NCBI GenBank assembly: GCA_947247005.1
Contig: OX365956.1
Coordinates: 8,762,089 to 8,826,088 of the forward strand
Source: Spisula solida
Taxonomy: Eukaryota > Mollusca > Bivalvia > Venerida > Mactridae
Direction: 5' to 3'
DNA: 64,000 nt
The notes below the pieces were generated by a model. That model was not told the origin of the DNA and ran no database searches. It was given only the letters and a program-made list of their open reading frames with translations. Below, piece by piece: positions 1 through 11,937 of the stretch. The first letter of the stretch is position 1, and each line of letters begins with the position of its first letter. A program made the position numbers and the translations under genes.

Positions 1-520
1 TGCCTGTTTCCGTCTGTTTAGTTAAACAAATCACTTTCTCTTAAATGTAAAAATGCTAAAAGGAGCATTTCACCGACGATATACTAATGTGATTTTAATA
101 TGTTAATGTTATTCATGTAGATTTAGAAATAAATGTTAAAGAATATTTCTGTGTTCTTGTTGCTTATCTTATATTCAGTACGCGACATCTTGACTCCTCT
201 GGTACGTGGGTTTGACTCACACAAGTCACGATAAAAATAATATGCAAATAATTACACGTGGTCAACCATCTATGCAGTGTGCACTTGAATGACAACCGAT
301 CCCAAACTAACGCAAATGCCCTGTAAATTGGGAATCTCCTTACCTGCACACATATTAATTTATTAATTTGAGTCTCATCTTTGCAGAACTGATATAAAAT
401 ACAGATGCATAAGTTTCAACTTCATTACAGAAGGGAAATTTACGATCAGATACAGATTTCATTCTCACATACATCAATTATTTATTTAATTATATATACA
501 GTAATGGCGATAATTGTGGT
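1..520. other. No gene recognised at left edge
   Basis: AT-rich sequence with only short open frames of about 60 codons on either strand, none resembling a known protein and none bounded by convincing splice sites. I see no repeat structure here apart from the dispersed repeat that begins near position 520. Confidence 0.4.
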
Positions 521-830
521 TATAATTGCCGTTCAAACTTGTTCAGGAATAGTTGTGAAAAATACGAACACACGGGTGGCACTCGCTTGACATTTCATAT
601 TTTACTAGTTTTGTCTACTTTATACTCTTTATCAATCATATAATATAATTATTATGGTATGTACTTCATATTTGTATACATAATTTATTCCATGGCACAA
701 CATTTAATCATAATATTATAGCATGGTCCGCTCTGTCCCAACACATGGTCCGCTTCGATCCAAATCATGGTCCGCTTTGTCCCAAACACGGTCCGCTCTG
801 TCCCATGGTCCGCTCTGTCCTGCTACCAAT
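520..830 (+). repeat. Dispersed repeat A, copy 1, with GGTCCGCTCTGTCC minisatellite
   Basis: Positions 722-821 hold five imperfect copies of a unit of about 20 bp containing ATGGTCCGCTCTGTCC. The same array, with the same order of variants (CTCTGTCC, then CTTCGATCC, later CTTTGTCC), occurs at 28,720-28,817. The roughly 200 bp upstream of both arrays is also recognisably related (both contain ATAGTTGTGAAAAA and end in AATATTATA before the array). This is therefore one dispersed family with an embedded minisatellite rather than two independent arrays. No coding potential is evident. Confidence 0.75.
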
Positions 831-1367
831 TATTTAACCTACATTTTGTACCTACCTACCCATTCTAAATCTGCTTGATTCAGGAAGGGGAAACAAAAAA
901 TATTCTAAGTTCGGCCTAGTAGGTTATATCTACATACTATATATTATGTGTGTGAACATGTATTGGCATAATGTTTACTGGTCACAGGGGGTGGCCATTT
1001 TCTAATCATGTGACTGAAAATAGTTCAATATGACGCCTTGTTATGTCAGAAGTCTCTTGCAATGCATAAAGGCCAAGGTGATCAGAATGTACAAAAAATC
1101 TGACTATTAATCGAGTTTTAACTTGACAGGAAGCTTTATATACTAGTCTGGCAATATTTGCCAAACTACCGACTACTTACATTATCCCAACTAGATTTCA
1201 ACGTCATCGGATATTTTTATAACTCTATAGTATGCCATATTATAACAGGTATTTGCCTATATTGGTAGTTTATTATAACCTTTATTATAAGGTAGATGCC
1301 TAATGCGTAGAAAAAGAATGACGGTTCTCTAGCCAATGCACGTAGCGTTTGCTAGTAGTCCTCTGAC
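831..1367. other. No feature seen
   Basis: AT-rich sequence without a plausible gene, RNA or repeat that I can support. Confidence 0.35.
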
Positions 1368-2221
1368 GGACGACTAAATTATTTCGCTGTCTAGTCGTCC
1401 GGTAGTTCTGGATACCATAACTAAATGGTCTTTTATTTACACTGACGTGTCGGCCTTTTAGTTATGGAATTACCCTCTTCAATAATCAACTGTTTAAGCT
1501 TGACGCCTAAAATGCATGTTCATTGTTCAAAAATCGCCCCAAAACTATAATTTACGTATAAATGTAATATTTTTCAAGTGTTTTGTCTTAAAACAGTCAA
1601 TGTAACACCTACTTATAATCATATATTGCTTAAAGTTTATTTACTTCCGTGTTTGATCAGCTTCCGCGGCCATTTTGAATAATTAATTTATTTAGGTGCG
1701 TGCGAGAGCCGTTTTCGAAAAATCTGTTATTTCATGAAACATGGTCGAAAACGTCTTAAAATTAAATAAAACCTTTAGATATACCTTTACATAAGAAACA
1801 AACACGTTATTTTTGCTATAAATCATGTAACTCCCATTTACACAAATAAATATTGCAATTTACGCAGCCGACAATCAAAACATTGATCACGTGGTTCGTT
1901 TCGGAACACTTTTGTTATTATCGCATTCAAATGAATGGCGATCGTAAACGAAAACATTGAAATTGGACAGGTTTGAAACAATCGACGGAATTGATGGTAT
2001 TTCTTGCGAAACATTTTGTTTTTTGGGGTACATTGATAGTATATGGTCCAATTGATAGGGTTTTAATGATTTTGTTGAAAACGTGCGTTTTGTCATAAAA
2101 CGAACGCGACTCAAACTGAGTCGTTGAGCTGTTGGGTTTCAAAGAACAAACGGCTTTGACGATGAAATGGAATGATCATCGTCAAAGACCTTGGACTAGT
2201 CGTCCGGTGCCGGACGACTAG
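1368..2221. mobile_element. Possible MITE bounded by TAGTCGTCC hairpins
   Basis: Both ends are hairpins using the same word. At 1,368-1,400, GGACGACTA pairs with TAGTCGTCC across a short loop. At 2,196-2,221, CTAGTCGTCCGG is followed after 2 bases by its exact reverse complement. A further 12-bp stem (CTTTGACGATGA, 2,154-2,165, with its complement at 2,176-2,187) sits just inside the right end. Two overlapping - strand open frames (1,887-2,142) lie inside but match nothing I recognise. No target duplication was identified, so the boundaries are approximate. Confidence 0.4.
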
Positions 2222-2939
2222 CCACTGCCTTAGAATTATGCTACATTCAAGGTGAAAACTCGAGCATACGTGATTTTATATTCTATAACCGGTAAGGAAT
2301 TATTTTGGGGACATGTTTAAAAAAAACATTCCCTGTGATACCAACAGGCAACAACCAAGATACGCCGATTACGCGCCAAGGTCGAAAACGCACATCCGAG
2401 TACTAGTCTACTTTTGACTTGTGGGAAAATAAATAAATAAGCAAAGAAAAATACATAGGATTATCACATATCATACCTAACAATATTCTTCTGTGAACAA
2501 AGAAGAAACTCCGTTTCTCATTAATGTAATTACTTTGTATTTATGAATTAACCTACGACTTGAGGAATTGTTGTTGTTGAGGAAATCTAGACAGGTGCCG
2601 CGGTCCGATTGCTTTCTGACGTCGCAATATACGGACCGGTATTGGCTAATATACTGGATTCCGTTCCTGTGCAACTTACGCCCGAAACCAGGGAACCAGC
2701 GTAAATTGCAAATGGCGGCGTTTATTTGAAACACCTAGTGTAACATTTTAGCCGATATTTCTGCGAAATAGGTAAGTTGAGTATTGAAGTTACATTTGTT
2801 TGTTCTCAGACATATTTTTACTGTTGAAGACGCGAAGAAATTGATGCTTGAACTTGTATTTGCTGAGAAATATCCGATCAAATGCGTGATGTCTAATGAA
2901 TTTAGACTCGTATTTTTGTGCGTCTTAATCAGTATTATC
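2222..2939. other. No feature seen
   Basis: Short - strand open frames of 68-85 codons occur (2,477-2,734 and 2,735-2,941), but they lack recognisable domains or splice context. No other structure noted. Confidence 0.35.
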
Positions 2940-4260
2940 ATTCCTTTAAACTGTTAGAATCCGTCAAAATGATGCTCAATTTTTTTGTAGGTTCGACAGA
3001 GTTTCCGGGTCATTTTGATGCCTAGCTTAAGTAAATCGGTCCACAAATAAAAATTGAGCACCATTTTGAATAGACCCATGTTTAGTGCTGTTTTATGCGC
3101 CGTCTGACCAGGTCAGACTTTTAAACACCCACTTAGTCGTTTTTTACATTAATGAAAATGATGCTCATTTATAATTTAAAAACAGTAAAGCTTCAGGTTC
3201 AATTTGATCTATTACTCAAAGAAATCGGTCTAAAACTGCAAAATGAGCACCTATTTGAATAGACGGTCGGGATAAGAACGACTTGTGTGACATGCGAGTT
3301 GCACTTTTCGGATATATACATATTTTCGGATAAGCTCGTGATTTTTTATACTATTCATACATTCTTGGCTACTATTATTTATATAGCAAGAATTTAAGTA
3401 TGTTATCAGTACTTATGAAATATTATACTTTTCATTGAGCAGTACACCTGACCATCTGTTATATTTTCGGAATTTATTGCATTGAATCAATCAGTAACCT
3501 ACCACAAAAACTCTACTTTTTTATTCACACTGACATAAAAAAATCTTTTGAGGTCACAAAATAATTGAAACAATTAGCTCCGTAGTTCACCAGAATGCAG
3601 GATTTAAGGGTCCAGAAATCAAAATCCTGGGACTCCTACTTTAAAATCCTACCGAGAACCCTGACTGACCTATGTAGGGGTGTTGGGCTAGACTCCACCA
3701 GGTTATCTCAGTCATAAGACAGCCAATTGGTCAATGTTTGCATCCATTATTTTTATATTTTGTTCAGTAGAGTGGAAGGCTCATTTTGGTGTATAATTTA
3801 TTGAAATCGGGCAAAAAATGTTGAATTAGCACCATTTTTAATACACATAGAATTAGGTGCCGCAGACTCAGCACTGTCTGTAGGCACCCATTTGGTCATT
3901 ATTTGTATTCATGAAAATTATTGAGCTATTTATTTAAGTTTAACAAAGTCTCAGGTTCATTTTGGTGCATAATTAATTGAAATCGGTCAAAAACTGTAAA
4001 ATGAGCACCTTTTTTTATAGACCGGTGTATAGTGGTTTTGTTGAGATGCTATCTGATTAGCTCAGTTAGTACACACACATTTAACTTATTGTCAAATGTT
4101 AGCATCAATAAAAATTATGCTCATTTTAAAGTTAAGTTCAGTAGAGTTTCAGCTTTATTTTGATGTGTAACTTTAATACTAAAATCTGTCAACAAATAAA
4201 AATTGAGCACAATTTAAAGAAAACTAAGTGGTTTGAGGTTAAATTAATTAGGCTGGTATA
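2940..4260 (+). repeat. Degenerate tandem repeat, unit about 170-190 bp
   Basis: At least five diverged units can be followed, beginning near 2,960, 3,130, 3,720, 3,890 and 4,090. Each runs through the same landmarks in order: ATGAAAATGATGCTCATTT, CAGTAGAGTTTCAGGTTCA, TTTTGGTGCATAA, AAATCGGTC, AAAATGAGCACC, then TTTGAATAGACC. The stretch at 3,300-3,720 between the second and third units is mostly unrelated. The length resembles satellite-type units carried inside many bivalve transposons; it is not coding. Confidence 0.7.
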
Positions 4261-5094
4261 ATGAAATTTGACTTTACTGGTACATTGTAGTTGCACATGT
4301 ATCTCTTTAGTGGTTTACAGCCATAGCCATCAAACTTTACAGAAATATCACAACCATGTGTACTCCTAGATATGTTGATTCAGATCCATCCAATATTAGC
4401 AGAGTAATGGCCCTTGAAGTGCTGAAAAGTTGTGAAATTTGGCTTGTTGCACACATACCAGTAATTATTAATTTTTTAGCTACATACATCAAACTTCATA
4501 GAAATGTTGATTAGCATGTAAGTTGTGCACATAGCTATTCTCATTTAGATTCATTCAGTTTTAGCAGGGTTATGGCCAGATTCATCCAGTATTAGCAGAG
4601 TTATGGCCCTTGAATTGATGAAAATCGCAAAACTTTGGTTGTTACAATATAAAAATTGGCTTGCGTATACATTTAAAAGTATTTGAGCTGCAGTCATTAA
4701 AGTTTATATAGATATTGGTCTGCATGTGCAGTTATGCTCTTGGGTATTTTGAATTTTAAAATTCAAATTCACCCAGGATTAACTCTCTGAGTTAATATGC
4801 CCCCATCTTTGATGAGGGGGTATATTGCTTTGCACATGGATGTTGGTCATCAACAGTAGATGCCCCTTATTGTAGGTCAGTAAGTCAAAGGTCAAGGTCA
4901 CTGTGACCTTAACCATTCCTGACTATTTGGCTGCCATGTGAGTATACATGTTTTACAAACATCTCTTGTTGCCCTTGAAATGATGAAACTGTTGGAACTG
5001 ATCCGTAGAAGGTTTTGAACCTTCTTCTTTCTTAACTACTCGGAGTGGTCACAGGTGTTATGATTATTGGATATTATTAGTTTAAAGGGAAAGA
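4261..5094 (+). repeat. Degenerate repeats with AGAGTTATGGCCCTTGA and GGGGGTATA motifs
   Basis: Two or three diverged copies of a unit with the landmarks ATCAAACTTTACAGAAAT, CAGATCCATCCAATATTAGC and GAGTAATGGCCCTTGAA lie at 4,300-4,790. They are followed at 4,795-4,960 by a hairpin (CCCCCATCTTTGATGAGGGGG) and a CAAAGGTCAAGGTCACTGTGACC segment. These words are typical of abundant mollusc interspersed repeats (family knowledge, not searched). No gene. Confidence 0.55.
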
Positions 5095-8000
5095 CAAGGC
5101 TAATAACAAGTTGGTTTTATTTTAAACTAGCGTTCATTTGAAACACATGGGCGAAAACAGAATGAAAATCAGACGATTATTAATGGAGCTAGGGCATTTT
5201 GAAATCAATGTTTTGTGATGCACATGGAGATCGCCATTTGTAATTTATCCCTCAATAACGACAACTCTTAAGAGCATCGAGTTATCGTTCGTCGTAATCA
5301 GTCGTGAATAAAACCCGTTAACCGTACGTTCAAAGACGGACGCGCATTGCACTCGGGGAAATTTGCAGAAAAGTAATGGCTGCCGTTTTACGCGGAATTA
5401 ATTAAAAAAGGGATAATTTTAACTTCATGTAGCCAAACGAGGCGTGATATTGCAATTATTTTGTTTAAACATCGTTGTCATATTTATTGTCACATCGTAT
5501 TATATTTGGTTAAACATTGTTGTGCGGCGATTACACAAATCGACATAAACAAACTTGTGCGGATAAATTCGTGGGACTGCATCTTGACATGTCTGACAGT
5601 GCCCCAGCTAGACGTTAATAGCAGGGCGCCATGCCCTTTTCCTACGCCCTGCTGTGCCCTTTGATGTCAAAGCGGCCCTGCCCTTTTTAATTTCTTATGT
5701 GTGTAAAAAATTGGGTCAAACGAGTAATAAACAACGTGACATGTTGTATATTAATCGGATACGTCAATCACCCATAAGACACTCTTAAATTAATAACATC
5801 GGAGGCGGGGCTCGTCATCTACAACGGTTATCAACCAATGAGATCGTATCTCACGTTCACGCATAAGCAACGTGTGAATAGCTAATTGGCATTTATGAAT
5901 TAGATCACAGATTGTCCGTGAATTTGATCAAGTCAAGTACAAAACTTAGAGGGCACTTGCCAATTTCCACAGAAATGTTTAACATAAGTTACAGTAATGA
6001 TAAATTCATTTTTATACGTCGAAGTTTAATTAACGCATATTTTTTTCGCAGAATCTTGCGGGGAAATGAACGCGCGCTATTAAATCACCAGATCTAACTA
6101 ACCTTTATTTACCAATGTATAGTGAAGAGAATTTGACTCTCAACTTATTTAGCATAATTTCACAGCTTGTTTATTTCCCGGTTGAGTGTTTTCATAAGCG
6201 GGAAGTATCACGAAGGCGCTCGATGTGTAATATTAACACAAATCTAAAGGACCGATTTTGCACGATTTGCTCGCGGAAATTTATATTCAACGCAAGAACC
6301 CTAAATATATTCATGCATAAAGGTCAGGATCGTGTCAAATTCTCCGTGCTATAACCTGTTGACTAGCTATACTGGAACGTGAACTGTCTAGTTGTCTGTT
6401 GTTCAACTCGTGTAACTCCTCTTCTGTGTATTCAGGCTCAAAATTGTATGGTTGTAGGTCAGTGTCATCCATGGTTATGATATATAAATAGTTTTGGTAA
6501 AATGCACACAATACACCTGTTTGATCTATAGCCATTATGCTGTGGTACATAATTATGCAATTACTAAAGTAATTTGATTGTCACACCTTGGCTTCAGAGT
6601 TCATAAATGCACGGATATACACTCTAATGTATTTCCGTGATAAATGCAATTTATTCTTTAAACATCAGAAAATTAAAGGTTGTTTATTGCACAATAGACC
6701 AATTAAGATCATAAAGAAAAAATATGTACCGATTGCCATGATTTATCATGTCTTTGTAAATGGCCAAAGGCAAATGTTTTGCCGATAGCTAATAAACTGT
6801 AACTGGTATCCAACATATCAATTGGAATGACAAATAACAAGACGGGATTTGTGTGATCTTAGGTTGTGCCTATATTGCGACTGCGCGCAATAGCGACATC
6901 GAAACAGTATAGTACAAAAATACACATTTATTTATTTTTGGTTTAATTTTTTACGAAATTGGAAAAAAATAAAAATCGAATTTCACCTTTTTATTTTTGC
7001 CGATGGCACGATTCGTCAAAAGATCGAAAATTCTCTATGTAAAAATGATGACCAAATCATTTAGCTACCTCTATTAAACTGCAGTTGTCGTATTGGAAAT
7101 GTATCGAAATTGAGGCCTACCAATCATACCCTTACGTGAATTAGGTCACCTCATTTTCGAAAAACTTGACTAGATTTTCCGTAAATAGACGGATGACATC
7201 AAAAATCCGACCGAAATGTACATGCAATTTAATTTAGTTCTCTGTGTGCATAAGTTTGTGTATTTTGTGCGTAGATTTTATTTTATTCATAATAGTTTTC
7301 CAGGATGCAAGCTTTTTATAGCAGGTCGTAAAATTCTTTGTAAATGGCATCGTTCCGACATCGCGCGGGGCTACGTGAGTATTACTCGGTCGAACTGACG
7401 ACCTTGAATTGAGCTCGGAAGAATGTCCCAGAATTTGAGACAAATCGACATCTTTATTACATTCAGCGCTTGTTTGATCTCGTGAATGGATTATCATGAT
7501 TATTTGATTGAAGACTAATATATTTGTCTTACGTTTGATCATTTCGATACTGGATCTTAATGACGCGAACTTTCCGTATATATGATTAGTCAAATCTCGA
7601 AAAACCTTCGACTGGAACGGTCATTAATTAGTAGCACTACTTTAATTAGTTTAGGTATTGTTTCAAAGGTAAAAGTGCAGGAAATTGCGCCATGTTTAGT
7701 CAAAACTCGAAAAAATCTTCCCGGGAGGAGACGCCTCTCCCGTGCCCACCCCTTCCCAGCCACCCAGTTGGACCTCCTCTGGATACGCCCCTCATATCGC
7801 TCTGGCAAAGCGTATACCTTGTCACATGAATCCTTTAAAACAGATTTTAATTACAAATAATATACTGTAGAATGTTGATTTCTAATTTACATGTTTTGCT
7901 AAGAAAGGACAAATTTAATTACCTTCTTGAGAAACTATTAGTCCACTATTGTTACGTAACAGGTTATATATTTTATCAATTAAATATACCTATCATACAT

Positions 8001-9553
8001 TATTCCAATAGCACCGATTAAAAAACACGTATGTAGCGTGAAGTCAAATAAATAAGCAACGATGTGTCAATGTGTACGTGAAATTCAGTCAAAATTCCTA
8101 AGTGCATAAAGTTCAGCTACGATATATTTGATGTCGGTTCTTCAACAGTTTCCTTTGATTGCCCGACATACGTCGGCAACGTCTGATATTTAGCGGCGGC
8201 ATTTCTGTGATCTACTATTGTCGGCGACTTCTGAAGTTGCAATGTTGGTACGACTGTTTTTGATCGGAATAACAGTAAGGGCGTGGTATTTTAAAGTTGC
8301 GATGTTTTTTAACACCTTTATCTCGCTATTTGTTGACCATATAGATCTACGTATAGTATGTTTTCATAATTTCTCCATAACCTGCACGCGTTTTATAAAT
8401 ACTTCACGATTTTCTCGCTCGTACGATTACGCACGTAGACTGCCGTATACGTTGCTATGGCCGGACGTGTACGTAACGTCGTTGCTATGGATCGTTCAAA
8501 CGAGTTTCTGCTTCTGTCGCGAATCTTTTAGTAAGTAAAGTGGTGTATATAAATCATAAATACAATGTAGTATTAAATACCAAGGTTTGGGCTTTAGGAT
8601 GAAATACGCACCGAAATTTGTTAGTGTGGGAAAGACCTGTTCTATAAATACTGTTATATCCCGGATTCGTATCTTAACTCCATGGTGAGGGAAAGAGTTA
8701 TTTTGTTTTTGACCGGTCGGTGAATATTTTTCCAAAAGATTCTTGTAAACCAGAAAATGAAAAAGTGGCCTTATAGATTCGTAGATGTCGTAGATTATCA
8801 TCCTAATCTCTATCAATATAGAGTCGCTGATCTAATCGATTTTAACGGGACCTCTCGCTGTGTTATTGTTTTAACTTTCTTTTTTGTCCGCCGTAAAACA
8901 GCGTGACATACAGTTTGGAATGTATATAGCCCCGATGAAGATAGTCCGGTAACCTCAACCAGTGTCATACTAGAACACCCGCTGACTTTCCTTACGGGCA
9001 GTTACATAAGTTGTCGGATGATGGCCTCTACACAAATTAGAATGTGTAAACAACTAATTTCCGCTGAAAACGACGAACATAACGGATTTCAAGTCGATCA
9101 TTCGGCATATTCTATTCGAGCTAAATAATCTTTTTCTGGCCGTATGATTTATCATTTTTTATGTTGCGTCACGCATGTTAATTAACATGCGTTGTTGCGT
9201 ACACTTTACTATTGTTAACTCAGAAATTATGCGCAATTCATCATATATAAACATTAATTAAAATGTTTACATAATCCGAAATGTTACCGCATAAATTACG
9301 CGTCACGATATTGAAAATGTAGCGTATCGGCAAGGGAGATCACTGCGTATGACTATTGTAGTAGAGTTAGAGTGACCGTTATTGTGGGATAACTTCCAAC
9401 ATGGCGACTTACATGTACTAGCTGAAAAGACGCAAAACGGGGGTTTCAAAAAGCGATAGCTCCATTAATAATTGTCTGATTTTCATTCTGTTTTCGCCCA
9501 TGTGTTTCAAATGAACGCTAGTTTAAAATAAAACCAACTTGTTATTAGCCTTG
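5095..9553. mobile_element. Long-terminal-inverted-repeat DNA element, 4.46 kb
   Basis: The first 97 bp (5,095-5,191, starting CAAGGCTAATAACAAG) recur in inverted orientation as the last 97 bp (9,457-9,553) with a single clear mismatch (GACGATT versus GACAATT). Similarity continues weakly for about 12 bp inward. Near-identity of the arms implies a recent insertion or ongoing conversion. No obvious target duplication flanks the arms (AAAGA on the left, CTCAA on the right). Inside are one possible coding exon on the - strand (6,356-6,472), a candidate splice donor on the + strand at 8,531 and a GGGGCGTATCC-type insertion near 7,730-7,800. No transposase was recognised, so superfamily is unknown. 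Confidence 0.7.
6356..6472 (-). CDS. Possible first coding exon of an element-borne acidic protein
   Basis: This 39-codon exon candidate starts at an ATG in a strong Kozak context (ACCATGG) and ends at CAG followed by GT, in phase 0. The peptide is acidic and polar; residues 6-15 read LQPYNFEPEY and are followed by TEEELHEL, with a Ser-rich end. N-termini with a PYxFEPE motif are familiar from invertebrate proteins annotated as P2X purinoceptor 7-like (cysteine-rich C-terminal domain only), but this is a weak resemblance from memory. I could not find a downstream exon with the expected Cys pattern between 5,210 and 6,330. It lies inside the 4.46 kb inverted-repeat element, so it may belong to the transposon. 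Frame translation beyond the donor stops after five codons. Confidence 0.25.
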
Positions 9554-10069
9554 CTCAATAGTTGTTAGGAAGTTGTATTATGTATGGCTTTTCTTTTTCA
9601 GCTAAACTTCTTGATTAATGAAACAACTGGACCAAATACATCACAACTTATATGTTATCTTAACTCTTGTCCAATCTATGGTTAAATGGTCACCACAGGG
9701 ACATGCAACTTGAGCAATGGATTTTTCATACATTCAGATAATTGTCCAGGTAAGAGGTTTCCAACTTCAATAGCATTTTACAAGTTTAGATATTTAGGTC
9801 ATATATATAATTATGCTGTTTTCACATGTAAGCTTTACATAAGGGACTCCCTTATTTGGCTGTATTGTCCTGATTCATATGTCATATTTATGACCCTTAA
9901 TTGGAATAAAATGTATCTTATCTTCCGCTCTTTAAAGTTGTGATCTCCCGCTTAGCGGCTTTGAAGAAAACCATCCTAATTGTTTGCTGCAGGGTAAAGT
10001 TGTAAGCTGAATATTTTTTAAAATTTTTTATTACTTGTAAAATCATTATTATTAAATTGTTCTTTTTAG
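9554..10069. other. Intergenic; possible small exon at 9,699-9,749
   Basis: Mostly featureless. A 51-nt segment at 9,699-9,749 is preceded by CACCACAG and followed by GTAAGAG, so it could be a small internal exon; one frame is open. The polypyrimidine tract is poor, so support is weak. Confidence 0.2.
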
Positions 10070-10134
10070 GACAGAATCAATAAGACGAGATACTCCGATC
10101 ACTGATTTGTCGTAGTGACAGTATAGAATTCCAA
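10070..10134 (+). ncRNA. Candidate noncoding exon
   Basis: The 65-nt segment has a strong acceptor (GTTCTTTTTAG) and a consensus donor (GTAAGT). All three forward frames contain a stop codon, so if it is an exon it belongs to a UTR or a long noncoding RNA. A second acceptor-like site on the same strand (GATATTTCAG at 11,977-11,986) could begin a downstream exon. Expression data are needed to decide; sequence alone supports only the splice-site pair. Confidence 0.3.
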
Positions 10135-11042
10135 GTAAGTTACATTCAATGGACAGGCCACCATATTGAAACTTTTTTATTTATTTCACCAATTATTCCA
10201 ATCATAATACTAATCATTTATAAATAAACGTGCAATATTGCAATCCATGCTCATGGCAAGGCTACCGGATGAGCGTTTGGTTGGCTCTGGCTCAGACGAG
10301 ATGAAGAGACATGGAAGTCAGCTTAGATGGATCAATGGATGATCACCACTGTTTACATCACCATCAAAAGGATGTTTTGAGTAAGGGTGAAACACCTAGC
10401 TGATGACAGATACACCCTCGGCTGATGATGTCTATGTTCATTGCTCTAACTTCTGTATTAAATGCACATAAATATAGAACAATAATTTAATTCCATGTCC
10501 TTTGACTATATAGATTTCTTAAATTTCTTTAGCCTAGAATGAATGTGTAATTAAGAATGTGATTAACCTTATACATTAACTGCTGAGTATGACTATGTGT
10601 GATGTTATTGAGAAAATATTCAAAATGTTGTTTGTATTCATTACAGTACTGGCAGGGTTATGGACCATGAATTAATGAAACTCCTTCTTCGATAGTGAAG
10701 GTAGACCATCAAATGGGACATCAAGGTATTTGAATCAAGTTTATAAGCTGTCAGTGTATTAACTAACCCTGGACTAATGGAGACACGTTTTGATGCATCT
10801 ATCATACTCCATGCATGAGCATATTTATACATTTGGATGCATCAATGTCATACAGTATGTATGGTTTCTAGTAACTCGAGTGAAAATAGTGAGCACGGTA
10901 TCGATATGCAGTAAACCCCTTTAAACTTTGTTTGCGGGGTATAAAGACTTAGTATTGAGTTTAAATTAATAGCAAAATAGAGAAAATGGGCGTAATAAAT
11001 TGTATTCTTAAGTTAAAAAATACCAGTTTCCGAGGACAGCTT
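10135..11042. other. No gene recognised
   Basis: A 32-codon + strand open frame starts near 10,250, but it has no recognisable motif. No repeats noted before the SINE at 11,043. Confidence 0.3.
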
Positions 11043-11356
11043 TCAACAATTCAGCTGTTCAGCCACCCTTTGACATTTTAACTTCCCTGGTTATTGGGCT
11101 ACATAAGCAAACCTGCGTTTGAGTCTCCCTGGAGACTAATTCGCACTTAGTTTATGTACAGCCAACATCGGGATATGGCGCCCAGGAATATCGAACATGT
11201 ATAGATACTGCCCTCACATGCACCAATTCACACCTTGTTCAAGTGGAGCGTTTTGGATTATTCTTGCTCAGAGAAATTAAGCAGTGGCGTAAACGGGGAT
11301 CAAACCCTGGGACCCCTCAATCCTGAAGCGTGCACCCTACCTCTAGGCCAACACTC
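11043..11356 (-). mobile_element. tRNA-headed SINE, family 1, copy 1
   Basis: Read on the - strand, it begins with a tRNA-like head (11,290-11,350; A-box-like TAGAGGTAGGGTG, B-box-like GGGTTTGATCCCC). It continues through CTTAATTTCTCTGAGCAA, CAAGGTGTGAATTGGT, TTCCTGGGCGCC and GATGTTGGCTG, and ends with CTCAAACGCAGG, TTATGTAGCC and GTCAAAGGGTGGCTGAA. The same blocks in the same order occur at 53,716-54,040 and, 5' truncated, at 58,480-58,690 on the + strand. Internal RNA polymerase III boxes plus a shared body and tail are the hallmarks of a SINE. Confidence 0.75.
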
Positions 11357-11550
11357 AGACTTTGTTTTATTATTGAGTTCATTTTACTGTAATGTAGTAA
11401 GTAGACCTGGGATCTATGTAGGGAAGAGTTAATGTTCATGTGGTTATCCTATGGTATTAAGTTCACTTCAACTTGCATATAGATTTAAATAGAAGCAGTA
11501 ACTTAAAATAATTCAATGTATGATGCTTTCATTATAGTTTTATATAACAG
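11357..11550. other. No feature seen
   Basis: Short AT-rich gap between SINE and repeat; nothing supported. Confidence 0.3.
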
Positions 11551-11937
11551 AGTTCCCCCAAATTTTCAAGACAAAATTCCCTGACTTTTTCCCTGACCAC
11601 AGAGCACTTTTCCCTGACTTTTTACAGCGATCGGGCGACAGAGCATTTTTTTGTTCGAGCAAAATATGGCAATAAAATAGAGAAAATGAGTATTTGCTTT
11701 AAATGCAACAAAAAAGTCAGAGTGAGCAAAGCGAGCGAGGAATTTTTCAGTCTTAGGTATTTCTGCATAGGAATTCTGGAAATGTCACTTATCGACAGCT
11801 TCAATGAAAAATTCCCTGACTTTTCCCTGACTTTTGCTCAATTTCTAGATTTCCCCAATTCCAAAATTCCCTGACTTCCCTGACCTTGAGAAAATTATAT
11901 TTTTTCCTGACTTTTCCCTGACCGTGGGAACCCTGTA
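11551..11937. repeat. TTCCCTGACTTTTCCCTGAC repeat with inverted ends
   Basis: The words TTCCCTGAC and CCCTGACTTTT recur at least eight times at the two ends of this segment. The left boundary AGAGTTCCCCCAAA and the right boundary CCGTGGGAACCCTG are roughly inverted (GTTCCC against GGGAAC). The interior contains GTGAGCAAAGCGAGCGAGG, a word also seen in the MITE at 23,549-24,620. I infer a short inverted-repeat element; no coding content. Confidence 0.5.

Noticed and set aside
1887..2142. Transposase exon on the - strand
   Set aside because: Two frames overlap in the same stretch and neither shows a catalytic or DNA-binding motif.
7234..7593. 119-codon - strand open frame inside the 4.46 kb element
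   Set aside because: No recognisable motif, and an equally long frame overlaps it on the other strand; probably chance.
8218..8538. 106-codon + strand frame with a GTAAGT donor at 8,531 as a first coding exon
   Set aside because: The peptide matches nothing, and joining the donor to the next strong acceptor (10,070) gives an immediate stop.
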